Origin: Pararhodobacter sp. CCB-MM2
GTDB lineage: Bacteria; Pseudomonadota; Alphaproteobacteria; Rhodobacterales; Rhodobacteraceae
Assembly: GCF_001691415.1 (NCBI RefSeq)
Contig: NZ_LRRR01000010.1
Location: forward strand, 62,001-126,000
Reading direction: 5' to 3'
Length of the DNA stretch: 64,000 bases
The notes below the pieces were generated by a model. That model ran no database searches, was not told the DNA's origin, and saw only the letters and a program-made list of their open reading frames with translations. Within the stretch, counting starts at the first letter, position 1. The number at the start of each line of letters is the position of its first letter. Shown piece by piece: positions 12,834-24,742 of this stretch. The position numbers and the translations under genes are program-made.

Positions 12834-12887
12834 GGCCGGGCCCTTTCACAGACCCGGCCATGGTGGCACTTGTCACTTAAGAAAGTG

Positions 12888-15653
<2,766 letters not shown>

Positions 15654-15801
15654 CGGGTCCTCGCGCGCGTTTTTTCGCTAGATCTTGTTGGCGGTCTTAT
15701 AGCCTGACCCCAGAGCATGGTGCAATGCCGCGACACTTGTCCCACGCGACTTTGGCAGGCGGCGTGCTATCATTTGGGCTGTCTCATCTGGGAGGAGTGA
15801 C

Positions 15802-16398
15802 ATGAAATCCCTGCTGTTCCCCGCCACCCTTGCGTTGGCGGCCCTCGGTGCCCCGGCTTTCGCCGAGCCCGTCAACATCACCCCCGACATGGCCTCGGTC
15901 ACCGTCGAGACCGATTCCGGTCCCGCCGAGATCGCGCGCATTCAGGACAACGCCAATGTCGTCACCGGCGAATGGGCGATGACCTCGCGGCCCTGTCCGA
16001 ATTTCTGCATCCAGCCGATGTCGCCCGCCGAAGGGGTGACCACAGTCGGCGAGCTGGAGGTCATCGCCGCGTTGCAAGACCCCGAGATGCTGGTGATCGA
16101 CAGCCGGGTCGCGGCGGATTACCGCGGCGGCACCATCCCCGGCGCGCTGCACATCCCCTATAATGAGACGGCCGACCGTCTGGATGAGCTGGGCTGCGAG
16201 CTGGATTTCGACGGCTTCACCTGCGAGGCCCCGAGGCAGGTTCTTCTGTTCTGCAACGGCCCGTGGTGCGGGCAATCCCCCACCGCCATTCGCAATATGA
16301 TCGATGCCGGCTTCCCTGCCGATCACATCCGCTATTACCGCGGCGGGATGCAGGTCTGGCGGATGCTGGGGCTGTCGGTTCTGGTGCCGCAGAATTGA
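15802..16398 (+). CDS. Exported rhodanese-domain protein
   Basis: 198 residues. The N-terminus MKSLLFPATLALAALGAPAFA is a Sec signal peptide, so the protein acts in the periplasm. The rhodanese domain occupies about residues 75-190, with VIDSRVAADYRGGTIPGALH and the active-site loop CNGPWCGQSP holding the presumed catalytic Cys. A Cys pair in RPCPNFCIQP near residue 60 may form a disulfide. GGGAGGAG precedes ATG 15802. It is divergent from gyrA; its sulfur acceptor is unknown. Confidence 0.85.
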   Translation: MKSLLFPATLALAALGAPAFAEPVNITPDMASVTVETDSGPAEIARIQDNANVVTGEWAMTSRPCPNFCIQPMSPAEGVTTVGELEVIAALQDPEMLVIDSRVAADYRGGTIPGALHIPYNETADRLDELGCELDFDGFTCEAPRQVLLFCNGPWCGQSPTAIRNMIDAGFPADHIRYYRGGMQVWRMLGLSVLVPQN

Positions 16399-16436
16399 GC
16401 TTGCACCGCGGCTGATCGCCCCCAGATCAGGGGGAG

Positions 16437-16454
16437 GGGCCGTGTGAACGGCCC
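16437..16454 (+). other. Hairpin in the leader of the stress-protein gene
   Basis: GGGCCGT (16437-16443) pairs with ACGGCCC (16448-16454) across a GTGA tetraloop between the rhodanese gene and the universal stress protein gene. There is no T-tract, so it may limit read-through or stabilise mRNA rather than terminate. Confidence 0.45.
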
Positions 16455-16485
16455 GCCCCAAGGCCCTCGTCGGAAAGGAAAACCC

Positions 16486-16887
16486 ATGTACGCCCGCATC
16501 CTCGTCCCGGTCGCCTACGAGCCCGATTACGACATTGAGCGTGAGCTTCAGATCGCCCGCGCCCTGTCGGCGCCGAATGCTCTGGTGATGCTGGTCCATG
16601 TCATGGAGAAGGTGCCGTTCTACGCCATCGATTACATGCCGCTGGGTTGGCGCGAGGAGCTGGTCGATGCCATCCGCGAGGATCTCGCCCGCCATGCCGC
16701 CACTTTCGATCAGGCCGGCGTTGCGGTGCTGGAGGGCGAGGCCGGGCGTTCGATCCTCGATCATGCGCAGGCAGAAGCGGTGGATTGCATCGTCCTTGCC
16801 TCGCACCGCTCGGACCGCACGCAGATCGGCTCCACCGCGACCTGGATCGCGCGGCACGCCACCTGCGCCGTCCATCTGATGCGGTGA
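16486..16887 (+). CDS. Universal stress protein (UspA family)
   Basis: 133 residues from ATG 16486, with AAAGGAAAA upstream. The single Usp domain starts MYARILVPVAYEPDYDIER and ends with DCIVLASHRSD followed by STATWIARHATCAVHLMR. The G-2X-G-9X-G(S/T) ATP loop is poorly conserved: the usual GSHGR segment is ASHRSD followed by IGSTA. Usp proteins modulate stress responses; nucleotide binding here is uncertain. It lies 87 bases downstream of the rhodanese gene and may be cotranscribed with it. Confidence 0.85.
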   Translation: MYARILVPVAYEPDYDIERELQIARALSAPNALVMLVHVMEKVPFYAIDYMPLGWREELVDAIREDLARHAATFDQAGVAVLEGEAGRSILDHAQAEAVDCIVLASHRSDRTQIGSTATWIARHATCAVHLMR

Positions 16888-16939
16888 TTTGACCTCGCTC
16901 AAGGTGGCGCGCAGTCCAGGGTGCCATCCTTCCTGACGT

Positions 16940-16964
16940 GGCGGGACGGAGAAGCCGTCCCGCC
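16940..16964 (+). other. Perfect 10-bp hairpin, no T-tract
   Basis: GGCGGGACGG (16940-16949) and CCGTCCCGCC (16955-16964) pair exactly around a five-base loop. It sits between the stress protein gene and the Tat-signal gene, about 20 bases before the next start. Confidence 0.6.
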
Positions 16965-16983
16965 CGCAAAGCGGAGGACGACC

Positions 16984-17385
16984 ATGGACCGACGTGACTT
17001 CCTTTCCGGACTTGCCGTGACGGGGCTGGGGGCTCTTGGCCTTGCCCGACCGGCCCTCGGCCAGAGCTATCTGGGCAGCTACACCACCTATATCGGCACG
17101 CAGGATCTCTATAATTCCAACGGCCAGAGGCTGTGGGAGGCGTGGCAGATCCTTCGGCAGGACCGGGCAAATTACCACCGTTTCAACCGGCGCGATCCCG
17201 GCGACGCGGGCGACCCGTGGTTCGCGGATCCCAATGCGCGGGCATCGCTGGAATCATCGTTGATGCGGGGCGGAATCGATCCCAACAGCCGGGCCTTGAT
17301 CCTGCAAGGCGGGGTCTGGGCGCAGGTCGATCTGTGGGGCTCGGGGAACCAGATCCAATCGGCGCAGGTCTCGGCCTATCGCTGA
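16984..17385 (+). CDS. Tat-exported hypothetical protein
   Basis: 133 residues from ATG 16984, which follows GGAGGACG. The N-terminus MDRRDFLSGLAVTGLGALGL has the twin-arginine motif RRDFL, so the folded protein is probably exported through Tat, with cleavage near ALG-QSY (about residue 27). The mature part is about 105 residues, rich in Tyr, Asn and Trp, with no recognised domain. Tat export suggests cofactor binding or folding before export. Its 3' end overlaps the convergent YdcF-like gene by 10 bases. Confidence 0.7.
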   Translation: MDRRDFLSGLAVTGLGALGLARPALGQSYLGSYTTYIGTQDLYNSNGQRLWEAWQILRQDRANYHRFNRRDPGDAGDPWFADPNARASLESSLMRGGIDPNSRALILQGGVWAQVDLWGSGNQIQSAQVSAYR

Positions 17386-17852
17386 CGCAGCAGGGTGGCT
17401 ATCAGCGCCAGCGCCTCGCGCGGGATATGCCGCAGGCGCTGGCGTGGGCCGACCTCCGACCACGGCGGGCAGGACGTCTCGGCGCGCAATCCGATTTGTC
17501 TGGCAATCAGCCGGGCGCGAGGGGCGTGATACGGGTCGGTCACGATCACGACCGTCCCAATGTCGGGCAACAAGGCTTTGGCATTGATCAGATTTTCCCG
17601 CGTCGTGGTCGATCGGTCTTCGGCCAGGATCGCGCTCTCAGGGATGCCCGCAGCGCGGCAGATCTGACCGATGACCTCGGCCTCGGTCGGCGGGTGTTGC
17701 CCCAATCCGCCGCAGCCCATGATCGCATCCACGGCGCCCGCCTTGTAAAGCTCCACAGCGTGACGGGCGCGCCGCGACAGCGTGGGTGACGGCCGGCCGC
17801 CCGGCCAGACCGCAGCGCCGAGAACGAGGGCAATTCGGGGGGGCTTTGTCAT
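17376..17852 (-). CDS. YdcF/SanA-like DUF218 protein
   Basis: 158 residues from ATG 17852; an ATG at 17864 adds four residues, and neither has a strong ribosome-binding site. DUF218 blocks are clear: IALVLGAAVWPGGRPSPTLS, IMGCGGLGQHPPTEAEVI, EDRSTTTRENLINAKAL and VVIVTDPYHAPRARLIA. Family members are linked to envelope and peptidoglycan maintenance; no reaction is proven for most. This copy has no membrane helix, unlike SanA. It is convergent with the Tat-signal gene. Confidence 0.82.
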   Translation of the reverse strand: MTKPPRIALVLGAAVWPGGRPSPTLSRRARHAVELYKAGAVDAIMGCGGLGQHPPTEAEVIGQICRAAGIPESAILAEDRSTTTRENLINAKALLPDIGTVVIVTDPYHAPRARLIARQIGLRAETSCPPWSEVGPRQRLRHIPREALALIATLLRQR

Positions 17853-17961
17853 GCCAATCGGCATAGCGGATCGCCACGAACAGGCAAGGGAGCGGTTACC
17901 AGATCTTAAGATGTTCGCTGGATGTTCCTTATTGTGTTGAGACCAGTAGCGGGAGTTGTAC

Positions 17962-18336
17962 ATGCATCCTGTCGATGAGTTTGCCGCCCTGAAGTCCGAG
18001 ATCCGCCGGTTGGAAGCCCGAGCCGCCGCCCTCCGGATCGATTTCCTCGAAGGCGGGCCTGCTGCGCGCGGAGGCCTCCGATCGGAACGTCACGAGCTCA
18101 TGGTGCGCGAGGAATTTCGCCGCACGCTGGTGCCGGACCGTTTGCCGATCCGTATCCTCGACGATCCACATTTCTGGGATACGCGCGTCGCTGCCGTCGT
18201 CACCATCCGCCGCCTGACGCCCGAGCCCGTCACGCGCTCGCGCCGGCTTCAACGCGGACGGGCGGTACCGAACTGGCAAGCGGACCTACCGGGTCTGTCC
18301 GAAGCGGATGACGACGACATCGTTCTGGTCGAATAG
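17962..18336 (+). CDS. Conserved hypothetical protein, 124 aa
   Basis: ATG 17962 lies six bases after GGGAG (17951-17955). An N-terminal helix likely to coil (DEFAALKSEIRRLEARAAAL) is followed by a basic middle (ERHELMVREEFRRTLVPDRL) and a strongly acidic end (EADDDDIVLVE). It contains no catalytic motif I recognise. It is divergent from the YdcF-like gene and convergent with uvrB. Confidence 0.7.
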   Translation: MHPVDEFAALKSEIRRLEARAAALRIDFLEGGPAARGGLRSERHELMVREEFRRTLVPDRLPIRILDDPHFWDTRVAAVVTIRRLTPEPVTRSRRLQRGRAVPNWQADLPGLSEADDDDIVLVE

Positions 18337-18385
18337 TCGGGAACGGGCAGTGGCGGGCAGGCCCCGCCCGCTCTGACGGCGGTCG

Positions 18386-18411
18386 AAAAGGGGCGTCAGC
18401 GACGCCGCCCC
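18386..18411 (-). terminator. uvrB terminator overlapping its stop codon
   Basis: Read on the minus strand, GGGGCGGCGTC, a short loop and GACGCCCC form a stem with a three-base bulge, followed by TTTT (complement of 18386-18389). The uvrB stop (complement of 18396-18398) lies inside the structure. Confidence 0.6.
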
Positions 18412-20597
18412 TTTGCCTTCGCACCCTGCTTTGCGTTGGACCCGGCCTTGCCGGCGGTCGAGCGCCCCCGGACCTTGACGGATTCCTCGACCGCTTCATC
18501 GACCGCGGCCTGCCGTGCCAAGGGATCGTCGGCCACCGCCAGCTCAACGGCCTCCAGCCGTTTGACCTCGTCGCGCAGGCGGGCGGCTTCCTCGAACTCG
18601 AGGTTCTCGGCGGCCTTGCGCATCTCGGCCCGAAGGCCGTCTAGATGGGCCGCAAGGTTGGCGCCGATCATCGGCTTCTCGACCTTGGCCGTCACGCGGG
18701 ACTGGTCGGTATCGCCTTGCCACAGGCCGGCCAGCACATCCTCGACGTTCTTGCGTACGGTCGTGGGGGTGATGCCGTGTTCTTCGTTATAGGCCATCTG
18801 CTTGGCGCGGCGCCGGTTCGTCTCATCCATCGCCCGCTGCATCGACCCGGTGACCTTGTCGGCATACATGATGACCCGCCCGTCAGCGTTCCGCGCGGCG
18901 CGACCAATGGTCTGAATCAGCGAGGTTTCCGAGCGCAGGAAGCCTTCCTTGTCGGCGTCGAGGATGGCCACCAGCCCGCATTCCGGGATGTCGAGGCCCT
19001 CACGCAACAGGTTGATTCCGACCAGCACGTCGAAGGCCCCAAGCCTCAGGTCGCGCAGGATCTCGATCCGCTCGATCGTGTCGATATCCGAGTGCATGTA
19101 GCGCACCCGGATGCCCTGCTCGTGGAGGTATTCGGTCAGATCCTCGGCCATGCGTTTCGTCAGCGTGGTGACCAGCACCCGCATGCCATCGGCGGCGACG
19201 CGGCGTACCTCGTCCAGAAGGTCATCGACCTGCATCGAGACCGGGCGGATCTCGATCTCGGGGTCCAGAAGGCCCGTCGGACGGATCACCTGTTCGGCAA
19301 ACACGCCGCCCGCCTGATCCATCTCCCAAGCCGCCGGGGTGGCCGAGACGAAGACCGATTGCGGGCGCATCGCGTCCCATTCCTCGAACTTCAGGGGCCG
19401 GTTGTCCATGCACGAGGGCAGGCGGAAGCCATGCTCGGCCAACGTCGATTTGCGCCGGAAGTCGCCTCGATACATGCCGCCGATCTGCGGGACGGTGACG
19501 TGACTTTCGTCGGCAAAGACGATGGCATTGTCGGGGATGAACTCGAACAGGGTGGGGGGCGGCTCGCCCGGCGCACGGCCGGTCAGATAGCGCGAGTAGT
19601 TCTCGATCCCGTTGCAGACGCCGGTCGCCTCCAACATCTCGACATCGAAGTTGGTGCGCTGCTCAAGCCGTTGGGCTTCCAGCAATTTCCCGTCACCATT
19701 CAACTGCTTCAGCCGGTGGAACAGCTCATCCTTGATACCCTTGATCGCCTGGTTCAGCGTCGGCCGAGGCGTCACGTAATGCGAATTCGCGTAGATGCGG
19801 ATCTTCTCGTAGCTGTCGGTTTTGGTGCCGGTCAGCGGGTCGAATTCAGTGATCGCCTCCAGCTCCTCGCCAAAGAAGGACATGCGCCATGCGCGGTCCT
19901 CAAGGTGGGCGGGCCAGACCTCGACGACATCGCCGCGCACCCGGAAGGCGCCGCGCTGGAAGCCCGCATCGTTGCGCCGGTATTGCTGCGCCACAAGGTC
20001 GGCGATCACCTGCCGCGGGTCATAGATGGTCCCGACCACGAGGTCCTGCGACATGGCCGAATAGGTCTCGACCGAGCCGATACCGTAGATGCAGCTGACC
20101 GAGGCTACGATGATCACATCGTCGCGTTCCAACAGCGCGCGCGTGGCCGAGTGGCGCATCCGGTCGATGGCCTCGTTGATCTGGCTTTCCTTCTCGATGA
20201 AGGTGTCGGTGCGCGGCACATAGGCCTCGGGCTGGTAATAATCGTAATACGAGACGAAGTATTCGACCGCGTTGTCAGGGAAGAAGCCCTTGAATTCCCC
20301 GTACAATTGCGCGGCCAATGTCTTGTTCGGCGCCAGAATGATCGCCGGGCGCTGCGTTTCCTCGATGATCTTCGCCATGGTGAAGGTCTTGCCCGTGCCG
20401 GTCGCGCCCAGCAGTACCTGATCCCGTTCCCCCTCGCGCACGCCTTGCGACAGCTCTCGGATCGCCGTCGGTTGGTCGCCCGCCGGCTTGAACGGCGTCT
20501 GCATGACGAAACGCTTGCCGCCTTCCAGCTTCTCGCGCTTGACCGGGACGTTGGCCATCGGCGTCTCGGCAAAGGCATCCGGGCGGTTGTTGTGCAT
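18396..20597 (-). CDS. uvrB: UvrABC excision repair subunit B
   Basis: 733 residues from ATG 20597, which has GGAG about seven bases upstream; the longer frame up to 20768 has no homology. UvrB is the damage-verifying helicase of nucleotide excision repair. Walker A is [12 protein letters not shown], the beta-hairpin [12 protein letters not shown] follows, and the helicase motifs include [20 protein letters not shown]. The UVR domain for UvrC contact is near the C-terminus ([18 protein letters not shown]). The tail is an unusual Lys/Arg/Gly-rich extension ([16 protein letters not shown]). A LexA-like site lies upstream. Confidence 0.97.
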   Translation of the reverse strand: MHNNRPDAFAETPMANVPVKREKLEGGKRFVMQTPFKPAGDQPTAIRELSQGVREGERDQVLLGATGTGKTFTMAKIIEETQRPAIILAPNKTLAAQLYGEFKGFFPDNAVEYFVSYYDYYQPEAYVPRTDTFIEKESQINEAIDRMRHSATRALLERDDVIIVASVSCIYGIGSVETYSAMSQDLVVGTIYDPRQVIADLVAQQYRRNDAGFQRGAFRVRGDVVEVWPAHLEDRAWRMSFFGEELEAITEFDPLTGTKTDSYEKIRIYANSHYVTPRPTLNQAIKGIKDELFHRLKQLNGDGKLLEAQRLEQRTNFDVEMLEATGVCNGIENYSRYLTGRAPGEPPPTLFEFIPDNAIVFADESHVTVPQIGGMYRGDFRRKSTLAEHGFRLPSCMDNRPLKFEEWDAMRPQSVFVSATPAAWEMDQAGGVFAEQVIRPTGLLDPEIEIRPVSMQVDDLLDEVRRVAADGMRVLVTTLTKRMAEDLTEYLHEQGIRVRYMHSDIDTIERIEILRDLRLGAFDVLVGINLLREGLDIPECGLVAILDADKEGFLRSETSLIQTIGRAARNADGRVIMYADKVTGSMQRAMDETNRRRAKQMAYNEEHGITPTTVRKNVEDVLAGLWQGDTDQSRVTAKVEKPMIGANLAAHLDGLRAEMRKAAENLEFEEAARLRDEVKRLEAVELAVADDPLARQAAVDEAVEESVKVRGRSTAGKAGSNAKQGAKAKGRRR

Positions 20598-20636
20598 CTG
20601 GGGGCTCCAGCGGGGAAGGGGTTTGCGTCTAAGATT

Positions 20637-20651
20637 GTGCCTATTTTGTTC
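20637..20651 (-). promoter_or_regulatory. LexA-like site upstream of uvrB
   Basis: The + strand reads GTGC-CTATTTT-GTTC, one mismatch from GTTC-N7-GTTC, 40 bases before the uvrB start. SOS control of uvrB is common in proteobacteria, which makes the site plausible in spite of the mismatch. Confidence 0.45.
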
Positions 20652-20785
20652 CCCTTCAAGATCCGCTGCAAGCATGTGCGGCGGAAAACGGGGGGCCGGA
20701 AGGGTGCAACGCCGAGAGGAGGGGGAAAGCGCTTGCCCTGCAAGGCGCAATTTCGGATAAGGCGGCAAGTCAGACGGAGTCTCTC

Positions 20786-21097
20786 ATGCGCGCTCGCATC
20801 TATCGTCCCGCCCGCAACGCCATGCAATCGGGTATGGCCCGTACCAAGTTGTGGATCCTCGATTTCGCCCCGGCGGAGTCGAAGCAAAAGGACCCGCTGA
20901 TGGGTTGGACCGGGTCGGGTGACACGCAAGCGCAGGTGCGCCTTCGTTTCGCAACGCAGGCCGAGGCTGAGGCTTACGCGAAGGCGCATGGCATCGACTA
21001 CGTGGTCCAACAGCCGAAAGAGCGTGCGGCCAATATCCGTGCGAACGGCTACGGCGAGAACTTCGCGACGAACCGCCGGCAGGTTTGGACGCACTGA
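20786..21097 (+). CDS. Complex I accessory subunit, NDUFS4-like (ETC complex I subunit)
   Basis: 103 residues. The N-terminus [18 protein letters not shown] and the blocks [41 protein letters not shown] and [11 protein letters not shown] match the NDUFS4/AQDQ family, which in alphaproteobacteria and mitochondria is a supernumerary subunit of NADH:quinone oxidoreductase. GGAG lies upstream of ATG 20786. Presence of this subunit is an alphaproteobacterial marker. It is divergent from uvrB and marks the end of the core-genome block. Confidence 0.93.
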   Translation: MRARIYRPARNAMQSGMARTKLWILDFAPAESKQKDPLMGWTGSGDTQAQVRLRFATQAEAEAYAKAHGIDYVVQQPKERAANIRANGYGENFATNRRQVWTH

Positions 21098-21922
21098 GCT
21101 GCGTAAATTGGGATCAAGTTGCGGCCGAATAGGCCACAAGATCCGGCCGAGGTCTATTTTGAAGGGCGTGGATGTACCCGCCTTCAGTCGGCTTCGCAGT
21201 TATTCCTTTCGGCATCTCGTCCAGTGAGACGCATCGACCGACCCTAAGCTCTCGGATGGACTGGCTCGGACGGTGCGCATGCTGCGCGTGTTGAAGCCAC
21301 TGAAATGAGAGGCCGGTCGCTTCGGCGAGACGTACCACCTGGTGCCTCTGGGCTGCTCTCAGAAGGACGGTGATAGAGGCGCTGGGGCTGATGCTCCGGC
21401 GCCTTTCGCGTCTGTGGAGAGGAGGTTGACCGCGCTCCGGTCGAAGGGGGCCTCATCCACCTCAAGCGCCAGAAGGTGATTTCCGGCCGAAGCCTGGTCT
21501 AGCTTCTTGCTCGCCATCAGCGGGAGATCAGACCTGAGTGACGCCTCCCGAGGGCTTCCCGGGGTACTGGGCTCCATACCAGATGCGAAATACACGAAAC
21601 GTTATCGCGCTTGGGAGCGAATGGTTTTCTTCAAGGGGGCGTAGTCCCTGCTCACGTCCGGCGCTGCATGATGATCTGTCCTCGAACGGCGGATAGCAGA
21701 AGGTTGCTGCGCCCAGAACCAACGACAGCTAAGGCGGAAGGTTTATGGCGACTTGCCCGATAGGCACCCCCTCCTGTGGAGGGGGCGTGTCTTCTTGGTC
21801 CTTGGTCCGTCTCCAGATACCCGGCTCGCCCGACTGCATGGGGCGCCACTTCATCGCAATCTCACTCCGAGCCCCATGCCGCCATGACGCTGCGCGCATG
21901 ACCCAAGGTGCGTCCACGACCT
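21098..21922. other. 825-base stretch with no recognisable gene
   Basis: No reading frame here shows a family motif, a good ribosome-binding site or codon use like its neighbours. The only clear structure is an 8-bp hairpin, CCCCCTCC (21767-21774) with GGAGGGGG (21778-21785). The stretch separates core genes from an acetyltransferase of acquired type and is probably degraded foreign DNA. Confidence 0.5.
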
Positions 21923-22558
21923 TCAGCCGACGCGGATCTCCCGCAACCAATATTCGTGGAGTGCCTCGATATCTCCGCTTGTCAGAAGCGGCATCGCGAG
22001 GCGCAGCTGCGGCTCGGTCCAGTCCCACCACCGCATCTCGAGCAGGCGCGCGATCTGCGCGTCCGCGAAGCGCCTGCGGATGACGCGCGCGGGGTTGCCG
22101 CCCACAATGGCATAGGGCTGGACATCGCGCGTCACCACGGCCCGCGTACCGATCACCGCGCCGTCGCCGATAGTGACGCCGGGCATGATGATCGCCTCGG
22201 AGCCGATCCAGACATCGTTGCCGATCACCGTGTCGCCTGCGGGTCTGAACCCGTTCTCCGCTCCTTCAAAGGCCGGAATCTCGGACATCCAGTAGAAGGG
22301 AAAGGTGCTGATCCAGTCGGCCCTGTGGCCCTGATTGCCAGCCATGATGAAGGACGCCCCCGAGCCGATGGAGCAGAAGCTGCCGATGACAAGGCGGTCG
22401 GCCCCTTCCTCGGTTACGAGGTAGCGGGCACAGTCATCGAAACCGTGGCCGTGATAATAGCCTGAATAGTAGCTGAAGCGACCCACCGTGATGTTGGGAT
22501 TGGTGACCTGCTGATCGAGCGTCACCCCGCGAAACGGGCTTTCGAAGTGGTTTTCCAT
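21923..22558 (-). CDS. CatB-type (xenobiotic) O-acetyltransferase
   Basis: 211 residues from ATG 22558. The left-handed parallel beta-helix family of type B chloramphenicol acetyltransferases and Vat enzymes transfers acetyl from acetyl-CoA to hydroxyl groups of small compounds. Diagnostic blocks are [40 protein letters not shown] with the presumed catalytic His in [19 protein letters not shown] and [15 protein letters not shown]. The length fits the family. It stands alone beside gene-poor DNA, which suggests transfer. Actual substrate is not known from sequence. Confidence 0.9.
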   Translation of the reverse strand: MENHFESPFRGVTLDQQVTNPNITVGRFSYYSGYYHGHGFDDCARYLVTEEGADRLVIGSFCSIGSGASFIMAGNQGHRADWISTFPFYWMSEIPAFEGAENGFRPAGDTVIGNDVWIGSEAIIMPGVTIGDGAVIGTRAVVTRDVQPYAIVGGNPARVIRRRFADAQIARLLEMRWWDWTEPQLRLAMPLLTSGDIEALHEYWLREIRVG

Positions 22559-22764
22559 GTGATGATCTCTGAAGGCATGTGACATCTGCGCAGACGCGCG
22601 AACCCGGCGCAGTCGCCTGTGGCGATGCGCGGCAGCCCCGGGACTCTGTCCGGGACCGTATTCAGGATGTTCGGTCTGCTGACTTCAGTTGTGCTCCTCC
22701 GGGGCACCGAGACCGGTGCCTGCCCTGTAGCGAGGATCGCGAAGCGCGCGTAAAGCACCGGGGT

Positions 22765-23223
22765 TCACCGCGATACCGCGGGCCACTGGACGATGATCGC
22801 GCCCAAGAGGACCATCGCGGTCCCGGCCAGTCGCATCGCATCCACCGGCCGTGCCGTCAGCCCGACGCCGCCCGTCCAGTCGATCAGCAGCGCCCCCACC
22901 ATCTGCCCCGCGATCACAGCGATCATGAAGCTGGCCGCCCCCAGCTTCGGCATCAACAGGATCGCGGCGGTCACGTAGATCACCCCGGCAATGCCCCCGA
23001 TCCAGATCCATTTCGGTTGCCCCGCCAAGCCGCCAAGCGTCGGCAGCGGCACGCGCAGGATCATCAGGACGGGCAGGATGCACAGCGCACTGACCGCAAG
23101 CGACGCAAGCGTCGCCCAGAGCGGATGGCCGAGCGCGCGCCCCAGGGCCGCATTGGCACCCCCTTGAAAAGGCACCGCGGCTCCGGCGAGGGCAGCGATG
23201 ATGACGAGGGGAAGAAATTGCAT
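22765..23223 (-). CDS. DMT-family transporter, DUF606/YdcZ type
   Basis: 152 residues from ATG 23223, with GGAG six bases upstream; an ATG at 23235 would add four residues. Five hydrophobic segments are visible, starting FLPLVIIAALAGAAVPFQGG and ending LAGTAMVLLGAIIVQW. The motif ANAALGRALGHPLWATL fits the half-size YdcZ group, which probably works as a dimer in the inner membrane. Substrate unknown. The gene is divergent from a LysR regulator 76 bases away, the usual regulator-target arrangement. Confidence 0.8.
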   Translation of the reverse strand: MQFLPLVIIAALAGAAVPFQGGANAALGRALGHPLWATLASLAVSALCILPVLMILRVPLPTLGGLAGQPKWIWIGGIAGVIYVTAAILLMPKLGAASFMIAVIAGQMVGALLIDWTGGVGLTARPVDAMRLAGTAMVLLGAIIVQWPAVSR

Positions 23224-23299
23224 GACACGCTCCATTTCGATGTCCCTCTCGTGTGCCCCACTGCAAAGCGCATTTGAAATTCGACTTGGACAAAGCAAT

Positions 23300-24217
23300 A
23301 TGCATGGCATGAATAATTTACGTGCCATCGACCTCAATCTGCTCGTCGTGCTCGACGCGCTTCTGGCCGAGCGACATCTGTCGCGCGCGGCCGAGCGATT
23401 GAACATGAGCCAGCCCGCGGTCAGCCATGCGCTTGCGCGCTTGCGGATCCTGCTGGACGATCCCCTGTTCCACCGCCGCAGGCGCGAGATGGAGCCGACG
23501 TTGCGGGCACTGGAACTGTCCGCGCCGCTGGCCGAGGCGCTGGCGCAGATCCGCACCGTGCTGGCACCCGAGGGCTTCGACCCGACCGAACGCCATGTCT
23601 TTCGCCTTGCCATGTCTGACTATGGCACTGCACTCCTGCTTCCAGACCTCATGCGGCGCCTGCGCGCGGAGGCGCCGGGCATTGACCTCGTGGTTACGCA
23701 GAAAAGCCGCGAAGGAATGATCGGCGCGGTGGTCGATGGCGAGATCGACATGGCCTTCGGGGTCTTCCCCGATCTGCCGTCGCGCTGCGTGGCAGAGACC
23801 CTGTTCGAAGACGACTATGCCTGTCTTCTCGATCCTTTGGCCCAGCCGCAGCCCTACCACGGCCTGACCGAAGCGCTCTACTGGGCCGCGCCCCATGTCC
23901 TCACGGCGGTCCATGGCGAGGCGGCGACGGAGCTCGACCTCCACCTTCGATCGCACCAAAAGCATCGGCGCATCGCATTGGTTCTTCCTCACTGGAACGT
24001 GGCGCCTCAGGTCGTTCGTGGCACCGACCTGATCCTGACAGTTGCGCGGCGGTGCCTGGATGTCACCGACCCAGGCTTGGAAGTTGCCGCTCCGCCCCTT
24101 GCGATGCCCTCGATCCGCTTCGCCGCGATCTCTGCTAAGCGTCGGCGCACCGACCCTGCGCTGCGCTGGTTAATTGAGCAGGTGCGGCAAGCTATCGCGG
24201 CACGGCCTGCGCGCTGA
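23300..24217 (+). CDS. LysR-family transcriptional regulator
   Basis: 305 residues from ATG 23300 (ATG 23309 gives 302). The N-terminal winged helix is typical: NNLRAIDLNLLVVLDALLAE, HLSRAAERLNMSQPAVSHAL and LRILLDDPLFHRRRR. The C-terminal effector domain follows from about residue 95. The NodD/PcaQ-like RAIDLNLL opening is common in regulators of aromatic or efflux genes. It probably controls the divergent DMT transporter. Confidence 0.9.
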   Translation: MHGMNNLRAIDLNLLVVLDALLAERHLSRAAERLNMSQPAVSHALARLRILLDDPLFHRRRREMEPTLRALELSAPLAEALAQIRTVLAPEGFDPTERHVFRLAMSDYGTALLLPDLMRRLRAEAPGIDLVVTQKSREGMIGAVVDGEIDMAFGVFPDLPSRCVAETLFEDDYACLLDPLAQPQPYHGLTEALYWAAPHVLTAVHGEAATELDLHLRSHQKHRRIALVLPHWNVAPQVVRGTDLILTVARRCLDVTDPGLEVAAPPLAMPSIRFAAISAKRRRTDPALRWLIEQVRQAIAARPAR

Positions 24218-24480
24218 TCGGGATCGAGCCTGCACCAACGACAGCCTCTTAAGGTCGCGAGAAGGGCGTTCTTTTGACTGGGGCTGTAGGACCGCTCGCG
24301 GCCCTTCTGCGACGATCATGCCGTGCGCGACTTTACGCTAGCTGCCGGTGTCGAGGGCGGAGAGCGGTCGTTCGCTGCGTCGGTCACAAACGGTTGCGAC
24401 AGTCGAGAAAAGAGCTGACCCCGCGGACAATCTTATTGGTAGAATACCTGGGACTGACGGGCCAAAAAACCCTACTGGGC

Positions 24481-24742
24481 GGCGCTGTTGCACAAAAGAG
24501 CTGACGTCAGGCACCGTCCAGTCAAGGCCAACCAACGGCAGCAGGCTCTCGACGAAGCCGGTCGTCTGCCTGAGCGCTATGCCAAACAGGACCTTCATCG
24601 AAAGGCGCGCCTGAATGGCGACATCGCTGAAGGCTGGCCAGTTTCTGGACCTGTAGATCGTGGGTGTCGGTCTGCTTAGGCATCCCAGCTACCGCAATAG
24701 ATCAACGAGATGAATCCCTCATAGAATCTCTGCAACAGAGCC
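24481..24742 (-). mobile_element. Internally deleted IS5-family relic (MITE-like)
   Basis: Terminal repeats GGCGCTGTTGCACAAA (24481-24496) and the complement GGCTCTGTTGCAGAGA of 24727-24742 face each other. Between them, on the minus strand, lies an IS5-family transposase N-terminus: SDVAIQARLSMKVLFGIAL, RQTTGFVESLL and GLDWTVPDV, then the frame runs straight into the far repeat. The catalytic core is gone and the extreme N-terminus is frameshifted. The right end abuts the stop codon of the next gene (24743-24745). Confidence 0.7.

Noticed and set aside
18645..20900. Long + strand frame opposite uvrB
   Set aside because: Shadow of uvrB codon bias; composition is His/Asp/Arg-rich without motifs.
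21767..21785. 8-bp hairpin CCCCCTCC/GGAGGGGG as a terminator
   Set aside because: No T-tract on either side and no gene shown to end there.
21729..22031. 100-codon minus-strand frame beside catB as a gene or transposon piece
   Set aside because: I could not match it to a transposase or any family, and its 3' part overlaps nothing conserved; treated as non-coding.
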